Shown here: positions 1 to 5,056 of the stretch, piece by piece
Position numbering within the stretch: position 1 is the first letter of the stretch
How the letters are laid out: each line of letters starts with the position of its first letter
Assembly: GCA_946482045.1 (NCBI GenBank)
Contig: CAMLPZ010000293.1
Location: forward strand, 1 to 5,056
Direction: 5' to 3'
Source: an uncultured Asticcacaulis sp.
GTDB lineage: Bacteria > Pseudomonadota > Alphaproteobacteria > Caulobacterales > Caulobacteraceae
Length of the DNA: 5,056 nucleotides
Notes under the pieces: generated by a model
Seen by the model: the letters and a program-made list of their open reading frames with translations, nothing else
Told to the model about the DNA's origin: nothing
Databases searched by the model: none
Made by a program: the position numbers and the translations under genes

Positions 1-526
1 CGTCGTCGCGCTCCAGGATCGCCCGCGTCGCCGAGTGGCGCATGCGGTCGATCTGTTCGTTGATTGACGAGTCCTTCTCAATATACGTGTCCGTGCGCGG
101 TACGTAGGCTTCCGGCTGGTAGTAGTCGTAGTAGGAGACGAAATACTCGACAGCATTGTCCGGAAAGAAGGCCTTGAACTCCGAATAGAGCTGCGCCGCC
201 AGGGTCTTGTTATGTGCCAGGATCAGGGCCGGACGCTGGGTCTGCTCGATGATCTTGGCCATGGTGAAGGTCTTGCCCGAGCCAGTGACCCCCAAAAGAA
301 CCTGATCGCGCTCACGCGCCTCGATGCCTTGCAGAAGTTCTGCGATGGCGGTCGGCTGGTCACCCGCCGGTTCATAGGGCGCTGCCAGCCGGAACCTGCG
401 TCCGCCGTCGGACTTATCGGGGCGCACGGGTCGATGGGGCACCCAGGTCGCCGCCATGGGAGTAAAGTCAGCGATAAAAGCGCCGGAATTGTCGGAGAAG
501 CCGGAAGGCGGAGCGGAACGGGGCAT
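1..526 (-). CDS. uvrB: UvrB, excinuclease ABC subunit B (5' part, cut by window edge)
   Basis: UvrB is the damage-verifying helicase-like subunit of UvrABC nucleotide excision repair; it receives DNA from UvrA and recruits UvrC in the cytoplasm. The 175 codons visible cover the N-terminal ATPase region. Residues about 54-60 read AGDQPTA; Walker A GVTGSGKT lies at about 79-86, followed by [15 protein letters not shown]. The tyrosine-rich beta-hairpin region ([17 protein letters not shown], then [12 protein letters not shown]) at about 127-155 is diagnostic. The C-terminal helicase and UVR domains lie beyond position 1. ATG 526 is chosen because [10 protein letters not shown] resembles N-termini I recall from alphaproteobacterial UvrB. 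ATG 538 and ATG 457 are in-frame alternatives, and none has a clear Shine-Dalgarno. Family-wide conservation begins near WVPHRP (residue 28), so residues 1-25 are uncertain. A LexA-type box overlaps the start. Identity is near certain; the exact start is not. Confidence 0.95.
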   Translation of the reverse strand, partial: MPRSAPPSGFSDNSGAFIADFTPMAATWVPHRPVRPDKSDGGRRFRLAAPYEPAGDQPTAIAELLQGIEARERDQVLLGVTGSGKTFTMAKIIEQTQRPALILAHNKTLAAQLYSEFKAFFPDNAVEYFVSYYDYYQPEAYVPRTDTYIEKDSSINEQIDRMRHSATRAILERDD

Positions 527-530
527 GAAC
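516..530 (-). promoter_or_regulatory. LexA (SOS) operator, GTTC-N7-GTTC, at the uvrB start
   Basis: On the minus strand the sequence reads GTTCATGCCCCGTTC, an exact match to the alphaproteobacterial LexA consensus GTTC-N7-GTTC. It covers the preferred uvrB ATG at 526-524. LexA bound here would block initiation or early elongation. uvrB is a classical SOS gene in other bacteria, so motif and context agree. Binding itself is inferred. Confidence 0.75.
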
Positions 531-541
531 GGCAACATAAG

Positions 542-568
542 GACGGAGCAAAAAAAAGAAAGAGGCAA
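542..568 (-). promoter_or_regulatory. possible housekeeping promoter of uvrB
   Basis: Read on the minus strand, TTGCCTC (568-562) and GCTCCGTC (549-542) are separated by 12 nt. This partly fits the Caulobacter housekeeping consensus TTGACGS-N10-14-GCTANAWC: two mismatches in the -35, and two in the -10 where both conserved A residues are missing. A start near 535 would put the LexA box immediately downstream and leave only a very short leader. The match is weak; its position relative to the operator is the main support. Confidence 0.25.
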
Positions 569-717
569 GCGCACGCCTGTGGAAATCAAAAAAAATTGAG
601 TCCCGCCCTGCCCTTACGGCAGCTTTCCGGTCACCCTACCGTACGGCGGCGCCAAAACTTGTCAGCGCGATCGCTATTCTTTCCGGATTTTTCACCACGA
701 TTCAGTCGCTTAAAATC

Positions 718-740
718 GTAACCCGATCGGCTTCGGTTAC
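718..740. repeat. inverted repeat GTAACC...GGTTAC
   Basis: GTAACC (718-723) and GGTTAC (735-740) form a perfect 6-bp stem around an 11-nt loop that itself contains part of the palindrome CCGATCGG. On the minus strand the hairpin is followed by GATTTTAA, so it could be a weak terminator for leftward transcription from the AT-rich region. On the plus strand no T-run follows. It could equally be a protein-binding palindrome. Confidence 0.35.
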
Positions 741-772
741 CCTTCTGGTAAAAAAGTAGTCGAAATGCTTCC

Positions 773-787
773 TTAACAGTTTCTTAA
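773..787. promoter_or_regulatory. CtrA box, perfect TTAA-N7-TTAA
   Basis: TTAACAGTTTCTTAA fits the full CtrA consensus, TTAA-N7-TTAA, exactly. A third TTAA follows at 796-799. CtrA is the cell-cycle response regulator of Caulobacterales and other alphaproteobacteria, activating or repressing promoters where it overlaps the -35 region. A TATAGT (817-822) downstream could serve as a -10, but no gene begins for more than 350 bp to the right and uvrB starts about 245 bp to the left, so the target is unclear. Confidence 0.6.
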
Positions 788-968
788 ATTGAGTTTTAAC
801 TGAATAGCGAAATGATTATAGTGTTTTTCGAAATAATAACGTTGAGAAAGCCCGTATAGATTAAATATCAAATACTTTCGAAAACATGTCAATATATCTG
901 CAAATGACTGTCACATTCCCGCCCTATCTGCTTATGCAAAGTCCCGATAAAAAGTCAAACAACTATAG

Positions 969-987
969 CTAACATCCTGTTAACCAT
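969..987 (+). promoter_or_regulatory. second CtrA site: CTAA-N7-TTAACCAT
   Basis: TTAACCAT (980-987) is the extended CtrA half-site known from Caulobacter. Seven bases upstream lies CTAA (969-972), one mismatch from the other half of TTAA-N7-TTAA. It is the regulatory motif nearest the hydrolase, about 190 bp before its ATG, so CtrA-controlled transcription of the hydrolase from near 1010-1020 is the simplest reading. I do not see a clear -10 hexamer after it. Confidence 0.55.
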
Positions 988-1031
988 AATCGAACACATT
1001 TTCGCCACAATTCGCCCGTAAGAGCCGACTT

Positions 1032-1140
1032 GCCGGCCACTGATGGACGAGGTTTGCCACCCTCGCCGCCGTCCGGCTACCCGATCTGGAGAAATGACGG
1101 ATTCATTCTCCGGATGCCTTTCCGGGGGGCCCTTTTGCCC
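1032..1140 (+). promoter_or_regulatory. structured GC-rich leader of the hydrolase gene
   Basis: Several inverted repeats lie between the likely promoter and the ORF. CGAGG (1048-1052) pairs with CCTCG (1061-1065) and may be enclosed by GCCGG (1032-1036) with CCGGC (1073-1077). A stronger hairpin spans 1086-1113: about 11 bp including one G-T wobble, with one bulged A and a 5-nt loop. Its 3' arm also belongs to a competing hairpin, CCGGA (1110-1114) with TCCGG (1121-1125). GGGC (1127-1130) can pair with GCCC (1137-1140). The mutually exclusive pairings suggest a cis-acting leader, but no known riboswitch class is recognised and function is inferred. Confidence 0.35.
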
Positions 1141-1177
1141 TCGTCACACAGGATAGACAGCGTTGAGCTCGATAACC

Positions 1178-2311
1178 ATGGCGCGCTACCGGATGCGCGC
1201 CCTTATGGCAGCATCTTCCATCGGCCTCCTTGTTGGCGCGTCAGCAGGCGCGGCCTATCTCGGTGGCCGTCTTGCGCGTCAGGCCGACGCCAGCAGCAAT
1301 GCCGCCCGCCTTATGCAAATGGCCGAACTGAACGGTGAAGTTACGCCGTCTTCGGCTCTGGGCGTTGCCCCACTGAACCAAACCGCGCTCGGCATCGCCA
1401 CGCGCTTCTCCCCCTATGGCGGCATGTCCGGCGGCGTTGCTGAAGCCTCGGCGACCGCGCCGACCCTGGCCGCGATGCGCGTCTCCGAGGACATCCGCTC
1501 GCAGCGGGGCCTGCTGGTACGCGCCAGCGAAACCATTCCCGCCTCACCACTGAAGACGACCCCGCTCGTCGCCTCGGTGCGTCCAGCTGCCGCCATGGTC
1601 TTTAAGAAGGCCAGCCAGAACGATTCGGACTGTCTGGCGCAGGCTGTCTATTATGAAGCGCGCGGCGAAGGCGTCGACGGTATGCGTGCCGTCGCCCAGG
1701 TCATTCTCAACCGCGTTCGTCATCCGGCCTTCCCCAAGTCGATCTGCGGTGTCGTCTACCAAGGCGCCAATCGCCGCGTCTCGTGCCAGTTCAGCTTCAC
1801 CTGCAACGGCGCGATGGGCCGTCCGGTCGAAGCCTATAACTGGCGCCGTGCGCGCGAAGTGGCCTCAGCCGCGCTCGAAGGCTATGTGATGAAGTCGGTC
1901 GGCACCGCCACCCACTTCCACGCCACCTATGTCGCACCCGGCTGGTCCAACACCATGGTCCGCGTTGGCACGGTCGGCAGCCACGTCTTCTACCAATTCC
2001 GCGGCCGCGGATCGCGCATCGACAACAGCCTCGAGTCCGTCCAGACCTCGGAAGCACCGGCAGTCCTGGTCCAGGCCAGTACGACCGAAACGGTTAGTAC
2101 AAGCGATGCGCTGAACGCCGCACAGGTAGCCCCGGCCGCACCGGCCACTGTGGCACCGACCGGTGAGGCCCGCGCCCAGCTGGTTTCGGCGGTCAACAAG
2201 ACTGACGCCGCCCAGGGCAAGGCCATCCAGGTCAAGACCGTCATCACCGGCAAGTCTGCCCAGGACATCGTGGCCGAGGTGGCGCAGCGCCCCGAAGGCC
2301 CCGCACAGTAA
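1178..2311 (+). CDS. SleB/CwlJ-family cell wall hydrolase (Hydrolase_2), membrane-anchored or secreted
   Basis: The predicted product (377 residues) should cleave peptidoglycan in the periplasm; SleB-type enzymes act as lytic transglycosylases on the glycan strand. Residues about 8-30 form a hydrophobic Ala/Gly/Leu-rich signal peptide or anchor after the basic start MARYRMR. Residues 31-145 are a low-complexity linker. The catalytic domain spans about 149-275: CLAQAVYYEARGEG with candidate catalytic Glu160, then AVAQVILNRVRHPAFP, CGVVYQ, CQFSFTCNG, ATHFHATYV and a final HVFYQF. Four cysteines (152, 190, 203, 209) could form disulfides. Residues 281-377 are an Ala/Thr/Val/Pro-rich tail without a recognised domain. 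The start is uncertain: ATG 1178 has only a weak GAG upstream, while TTG 1163 in the same frame has AGGA (1150-1153) at 9 nt spacing and would add five residues. A terminator follows closely, and the upstream region carries CtrA-type sites. Alphaproteobacteria do not sporulate, so a role in growth or division is more likely than germination. Confidence 0.9.
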   Translation: MARYRMRALMAASSIGLLVGASAGAAYLGGRLARQADASSNAARLMQMAELNGEVTPSSALGVAPLNQTALGIATRFSPYGGMSGGVAEASATAPTLAAMRVSEDIRSQRGLLVRASETIPASPLKTTPLVASVRPAAAMVFKKASQNDSDCLAQAVYYEARGEGVDGMRAVAQVILNRVRHPAFPKSICGVVYQGANRRVSCQFSFTCNGAMGRPVEAYNWRRAREVASAALEGYVMKSVGTATHFHATYVAPGWSNTMVRVGTVGSHVFYQFRGRGSRIDNSLESVQTSEAPAVLVQASTTETVSTSDALNAAQVAPAAPATVAPTGEARAQLVSAVNKTDAAQGKAIQVKTVITGKSAQDIVAEVAQRPEGPAQ

Positions 2312-2335
2312 CCATATCCCGACAGTTCGCATCAC

Positions 2336-2361
2336 AGCCCGGCCTTAGCGCCGGGCTTTTT
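2336..2361 (+). terminator. rho-independent terminator after the hydrolase gene
   Basis: AGCCCGGC (2336-2343) pairs perfectly with GCCGGGCT (2350-2357) around a 6-nt loop, followed by a T-run at 2357-2361. It starts 25 bp after the hydrolase stop codon and separates that gene from the chemoreceptor gene. Confidence 0.9.
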
Positions 2362-2511
2362 GCTACCCCAGTCCAACTGCCGGTCTTCGTTTCCGTTTAC
2401 GACAAAATCGATAACGTTAGGATTTCAACAACCTTAATCTGACAATTTGGCCCAAACGTACGCCATCCACGCGTCCGCATAACAGATTGACAACCCAAAC
2501 CTACGTTAGTC

Positions 2512-2516
2512 AGGGG
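2512..2516 (+). promoter_or_regulatory. ribosome binding site of the chemoreceptor gene
   Basis: AGGGG lies 5 nt before ATG 2522, a good Shine-Dalgarno that fixes this start. It is the only strong one at a start codon in the window. Confidence 0.7.
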
Positions 2517-2521
2517 CCAAA

Positions 2522-4246
2522 ATGACGAAACAGAGTGCCAACAAGCCGGCGATTGGATTCAATATTTCCAATTGGCCGTTCACCATCAAGTTCATGGCGC
2601 CCGCAGCCGTGGCGACCGCCGTTATGGCGATCCTGACCGGCGGCGCCATCTATGTCATGAACGGCCAGGGCCAGACCATTGACCGCATCAACAATGTCGC
2701 CATGCCGGAAATCGTCAAGATCGCCGACATCAAGGCCGACATCAAGGAAGCCAATGGCGATCTGTACAACGCCCTGTTGACCAAGGCGACCAACCCGGGC
2801 GCCAATGCATCGGCCGATGTCGCGAAAGTCACTGAAGACCTCGGCAAGATTTCGGATCGCGTTAAGCAAAGTGCCGACAGCGCTTCGGATCCGACGCAGA
2901 AGAAACAACTCAACGACCTGAACAAGGAAGTGAAGACCTATAAGGAAGCCGTCGAGTTTGCCGGCTCCGTGATGGATGTCGATTTCGCGTCGGTCGGTCC
3001 GATGATGTCACAGTTCGACGATGGCTATGCCAAGATGTCGGAACTGTCGGACAAGATCATCGCAGGCTCCAAGGCCTCGGCTGCCAAGGCGGCTGCTGAC
3101 GCCAAGGCCGCCCAGGCGGCCGGCATCAGCTTCCTGACCATCTTCGCCGTCATTATGACCTGTCTGTCCGGCGGTATCGCCTTCCTGTTCTCGCGTCTGA
3201 CGGTTAACGGCATCAACCGTATCGCCAAGACGACCGAGGAACTGGCCAACGGCAACCTGAATGTCGACATCCAGGCCCTGGCCCGCAGGGACGAACTGAA
3301 GTCGGTCGTCGACAGCCTCAACGTGTTCAAGTCGAACGCCGAGGAAAAGGAACGCCTCACCGCGATCGAGGCGGCCACCGCCAAGACCCGCGAAGAGCGC
3401 GCCCGTCAGATGTCCGAACTGGCCGAACGCTTCCGTCACGAAGCCCAGGACATGCTGGACGCCCTGTCGAACGCCGCTTCGGACCTTGACGCCAACGGCC
3501 GCACCCTGCTCACGATTGCCGGTGAGAACGAGCGCCGTTCGCAACAGGCTGTGTCGTCAATACGCAACTCGGCTGACAACGTCCAGAACGTCGCCTCCGC
3601 CACGACCGAACTGTCGGCCTCGATCGGCGTGATCGGCGACCAGGCCGTCCGCTCGGTGGAAATCGCCGCCGAGGCCGTGTCGGAAGCCGACCGCACCAAC
3701 GAGTCCATGGCCGAACTGAGCCGCGCCGCCGACCAGATCGGCGAAGTCGTCGACCTCATTAACGCCATTGCCCAGCAGACCAACCTGCTGGCCCTGAACG
3801 CCACGATCGAATCCGCGCGCGCCGGTGAAGCCGGCAAGGGCTTCGCGGTCGTCGCTTCGGAAGTCAAGTCGCTGGCTCAGCAAACCGCCAAGGCCACCGA
3901 TGAAATCCGCGATCGCATCAAGGACATCCAGGCCGCGGCCCAGAACGGCGTCAACGCCATCCGCGGCATCGGCGAGACCATCAAGCACATGAACGAAATC
4001 GCTTCGTCCATCGCCGACTCGGTCCACCAGCAAGGCGACGCCACTAACGAAATCGCCCGCAACGTCAACGAAGCGTCGGACGGCACTTCGATGGCCTCAT
4101 CGTCGGTCGCCCAGCTGTCGGCTTCCGCGGCGGATACCGAAAAGGCTTCGACCGAAATGCTCGGCGCCGCCAACCAGCTGACCAAGCGCACGGAAGCCAT
4201 GAGCGAGAACATCCGCCGCTTCCTGGCCGAACTGACCGCAGCTTAA
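2522..4246 (+). CDS. methyl-accepting chemotaxis protein (transmembrane chemoreceptor with HAMP)
   Basis: A 574-residue inner-membrane receptor that signals through CheW and CheA to set flagellar rotation. TM1 spans about 24-46. A mostly helical periplasmic domain of about 150 residues (47-200) follows, of the size of four-helix-bundle sensors, ending in an Ala/Lys-rich helix. TM2 is about 201-223 and HAMP about 224-277 ([17 protein letters not shown], then [15 protein letters not shown]). The coiled-coil signalling domain (about 290-574) has the conserved hairpin tip around 406-462: [20 protein letters not shown], then [17 protein letters not shown]. No C-terminal NWETF-like CheR/CheB tether is present; the protein ends [10 protein letters not shown]. 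It stands alone between terminators with no che genes nearby, so it probably feeds a chemotaxis cluster elsewhere. The ligand cannot be deduced. ATG 2522 is supported by AGGGG 5 nt upstream. Confidence 0.96.
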   Translation: MTKQSANKPAIGFNISNWPFTIKFMAPAAVATAVMAILTGGAIYVMNGQGQTIDRINNVAMPEIVKIADIKADIKEANGDLYNALLTKATNPGANASADVAKVTEDLGKISDRVKQSADSASDPTQKKQLNDLNKEVKTYKEAVEFAGSVMDVDFASVGPMMSQFDDGYAKMSELSDKIIAGSKASAAKAAADAKAAQAAGISFLTIFAVIMTCLSGGIAFLFSRLTVNGINRIAKTTEELANGNLNVDIQALARRDELKSVVDSLNVFKSNAEEKERLTAIEAATAKTREERARQMSELAERFRHEAQDMLDALSNAASDLDANGRTLLTIAGENERRSQQAVSSIRNSADNVQNVASATTELSASIGVIGDQAVRSVEIAAEAVSEADRTNESMAELSRAADQIGEVVDLINAIAQQTNLLALNATIESARAGEAGKGFAVVASEVKSLAQQTAKATDEIRDRIKDIQAAAQNGVNAIRGIGETIKHMNEIASSIADSVHQQGDATNEIARNVNEASDGTSMASSSVAQLSASAADTEKASTEMLGAANQLTKRTEAMSENIRRFLAELTAA

Positions 4247-4301
4247 AGCTCGCGCCGTCCACGCGGCCGCACGGCCCTGCGACCGTCCGGACAGACATAA
4301 G

Positions 4302-4331
4302 GGAGACGCTGGAAACGGCGTCTCCTTTTTT
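4302..4331 (+). terminator. rho-independent terminator after the chemoreceptor gene
   Basis: GGAGACGC (4302-4309) pairs perfectly with GCGTCTCC (4318-4325) around an 8-nt loop, followed by six T (4326-4331). It lies 55 bp after the chemoreceptor stop codon. Confidence 0.92.
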
Positions 4332-4408
4332 GTTGTAAAATTTTTATCGCAACTGCGAAATGATTCACGTCGTATTAAGCCTGAAGTTGTAAGACGCGCT
4401 TCGTGACC

Positions 4409-4438
4409 GACATCGATGTCACCGCTACCGCCGTAGCG
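4409..4438 (+). promoter_or_regulatory. palindrome and hairpin upstream of the small secreted protein
   Basis: GACATCGATGTC (4409-4420) is a perfect 12-bp palindrome. Three bases on, CGCTAC (4423-4428) and GTAGCG (4433-4438) form a 6-bp stem with a tight CGCC loop. Both lie 37-66 bp before the ATG at 4475, between the previous terminator and the gene, so they may be an operator or a 5' leader structure. No known regulator site is recognised. Confidence 0.35.
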
Positions 4439-4474
4439 CCCCGTAGAATGCGTACTGAGAAAGACTTTTGCAAA

Positions 4475-4858
4475 ATGCGTAACCTGTCCCGCAATGCTAT
4501 CCTGGCCGCTACGGCCGCCCTCGCCCTCTCCTTCACCGCTGCAAGCGCTTTCGCCGAGTGCGACGAAGTGCAAGAAACCCAGATCGGCAAGGCCATCGCC
4601 TCCGCTGCTTCGGCCAAGATCAGCCCAGTCGTCACCTCGACTGGCAAGCAAATGCTGTCGCTGGAAGCGTGCGACGCCGCTGCCGGCAAGGTCAGCGCCG
4701 AGTTCAAGTACAATCTCATTGGCGCCGATGGTCTCTATTGGGCCCAGGGCAAAGCCAAGCTTACCGGTGGCACTGTCGCCGAACTGACCCTGACCAAGCT
4801 GAGCCCGAACCTGGCCTCGGCTTCGGCCTCAAAGGGCGTCAAGCTGGCCGCCAATTAA
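4475..4858 (+). CDS. small secreted protein of unknown function
   Basis: I do not recognise a family. The 127-residue product starts with a textbook Sec signal peptide: MRNLSR, a hydrophobic Ala/Leu core (about 8-24) and an AFA site, with cleavage predicted after Ala27. The mature protein would be about 100 residues and periplasmic or extracellular. It has two cysteines (Cys29 next to the cleavage site, and the one in LEACDAAA) that could form a disulfide. A central stretch, FKYNLIGADGLYWAQGKAKL, alternates polar and hydrophobic residues and looks beta-stranded. ATG 4475 is chosen because it begins the signal peptide and has a purine-rich GAGAAAG (4457-4463) about 11 nt upstream. The frame stays open back to GTG 4403, but the extra 24 residues would put a polar stretch before the signal peptide. 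It is monocistronic, between terminators. Codon use matches its neighbours and gives no sign of recent transfer. Confidence 0.8.
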   Translation: MRNLSRNAILAATAALALSFTAASAFAECDEVQETQIGKAIASAASAKISPVVTSTGKQMLSLEACDAAAGKVSAEFKYNLIGADGLYWAQGKAKLTGGTVAELTLTKLSPNLASASASKGVKLAAN

Positions 4859-4878
4859 GCGACACCGCACGCAACATG

Positions 4879-4915
4879 AAGCGGAGGCCGATCTTTCATC
4901 GTCCTCCGCTTTTTT
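4879..4915 (+). terminator. rho-independent terminator after the small secreted protein
   Basis: AAGCGGAGG (4879-4887) pairs with CCTCCGCTT (4903-4911). Inside it CGAT (4889-4892) pairs with ATCG (4898-4901), giving a long two-part hairpin with one C-T mismatch. The T-run spans 4910-4915. It lies 20 bp after the stop codon. Confidence 0.9.
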
Positions 4916-4963
4916 GTGCCATCTTGGAGCGCGCCACTGGATCGAGCACGGCCTAAATTTCTT

Positions 4964-5016
4964 AGTGGTCGCATGCTTGGTCGGAAAAACCGGTTACCAC
5001 TTTTTTCGGAGCATGC
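4964..5016. repeat. palindromic intergenic repeat element
   Basis: GCATGC occurs at 4971-4976 and 5011-5016 and, being self-complementary, closes an imperfect stem. Inside it TCGGAAAAA (4981-4989) faces TTTTTCGGA (5002-5010) with one G-G mismatch. AGTGGT (4964-4969) is also complementary to ACCACT (4996-5001), an alternative fold that is followed by a T-run. The motif order (GCATG, CGGAAAA, ACCGGTT, CCACTTTT, CGGA, GCATG) resembles palindromic intergenic repeats that I recall as common in alphaproteobacterial genomes. Only one copy is in the window, so repetition is inferred from that resemblance. Confidence 0.55.
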
Positions 5017-5056
5017 TTGTCTTATGACATATCCGTCCGTTTGGGTCATGATGGCT

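Larger units (their letters stand above)
541..1177. other. long intergenic regulatory region between uvrB and the hydrolase
   Basis: No convincing protein-coding gene is seen in about 640 bp. Reading frames that cross it are antisense to uvrB or out of frame with the hydrolase, and the short internal ORFs lack ribosome binding sites. Base composition changes along it: about 745-1000 is clearly AT-rich against GC-rich flanks, and 1020-1145 is GC-rich and full of inverted repeats. It holds two CtrA-type sites, twin TTTCGAAA palindromes (826-833 and 876-883), an inverted repeat at 718-740, and GANTC sites at 598-602, 699-703 and 1100-1104. I see no rRNA, tRNA or CRISPR repeats, and no clear terminator. 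Confidence 0.7.

Noticed and set aside
212..721. Plus-strand frame of 169 codons
   Set aside because: It is antisense to uvrB for most of its length and has a composition typical of a shadow frame; no recognisable domain.
886..972. 28-codon ORF in the AT-rich region
   Set aside because: No Shine-Dalgarno, rare codons for this genome, and it ends inside the second CtrA site; likely chance.
720..1020. Chromosomal replication origin (AT-rich with CtrA sites, like the Caulobacter origin)
   Set aside because: No DnaA box cluster; the closest, TTATGCAAA at 932-940, has a mismatch. The hemE and other usual origin neighbours are absent.
1030..1338. Plus-strand frame of 102 codons before and within the hydrolase gene
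   Set aside because: It overlaps the start of the hydrolase out of frame and is rich in Arg, Pro and Ser, as GC-rich shadow frames are.
2434..2437. CtrA site upstream of the chemoreceptor gene
   Set aside because: A lone TTAA; the positions 7 bp to either side (TTTC and ATTT) do not form a second half-site.
2449..2463. Sigma-54 promoter before the chemoreceptor gene
   Set aside because: The GG and GC pairs are 11 rather than 10 bp apart and the flanks do not fit TGGCAC-N5-TTGC.
2487..2492. TTGACA as the -35 of the chemoreceptor promoter
   Set aside because: No matching -10 at a sensible distance, either for a classical or a Caulobacter-type promoter, before the Shine-Dalgarno at 2512.
4855..5049. 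Minus-strand ORF of 64 codons at the right end
   Set aside because: It reads through the palindromic repeat and the terminator hairpin; its KSGNRF-like segment is a translation of the repeat itself.
5048..5056. Possible start of another plus-strand gene (ATG 5048 or 5051)
   Set aside because: At most three codons are visible and there is no clear Shine-Dalgarno; it cannot be supported.

Overview
The window looks like chromosomal DNA of an alphaproteobacterium of the Caulobacterales type (a Caulobacter, Asticcacaulis or Phenylobacterium relative). This rests on GC-rich coding DNA, a UvrB N-terminus with the alphaproteobacterial PHRP-R-DKS-GG segment, a SleB-like cell wall hydrolase and a HAMP chemoreceptor of alphaproteobacterial style. 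Regulatory motifs agree: a GTTC-N7-GTTC LexA box, a perfect TTAA-N7-TTAA CtrA box and a TTAACCAT CtrA half-site. The genus is an inference; no rRNA or other decisive marker is present.

Layout. Positions 1-526 hold the 5' part of uvrB on the minus strand, cut by the window edge, with a LexA-type operator over its start. A gene-free stretch of about 650 bp follows (527-1177). It is AT-rich in the middle and holds two CtrA-type sites, twin TTTCGAAA palindromes, GANTC sites and a GC-rich leader that can fold into competing hairpins. Next come three plus-strand genes, each with its own terminator: a membrane-anchored or secreted SleB/CwlJ-family cell wall hydrolase (1178-2311), a 574-residue methyl-accepting chemotaxis protein (2522-4246) and a small secreted protein of unknown function (4475-4858). 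The last 140 bp hold a palindromic intergenic repeat and no supportable gene.

How the parts relate. Each plus-strand gene appears to be its own transcription unit, and uvrB diverges from them. The common thread is regulatory: uvrB looks SOS-controlled, and the hydrolase looks like a candidate for CtrA cell-cycle control. No multi-gene novel system is visible. The least explained elements are the long regulatory region before the hydrolase and the small secreted protein.
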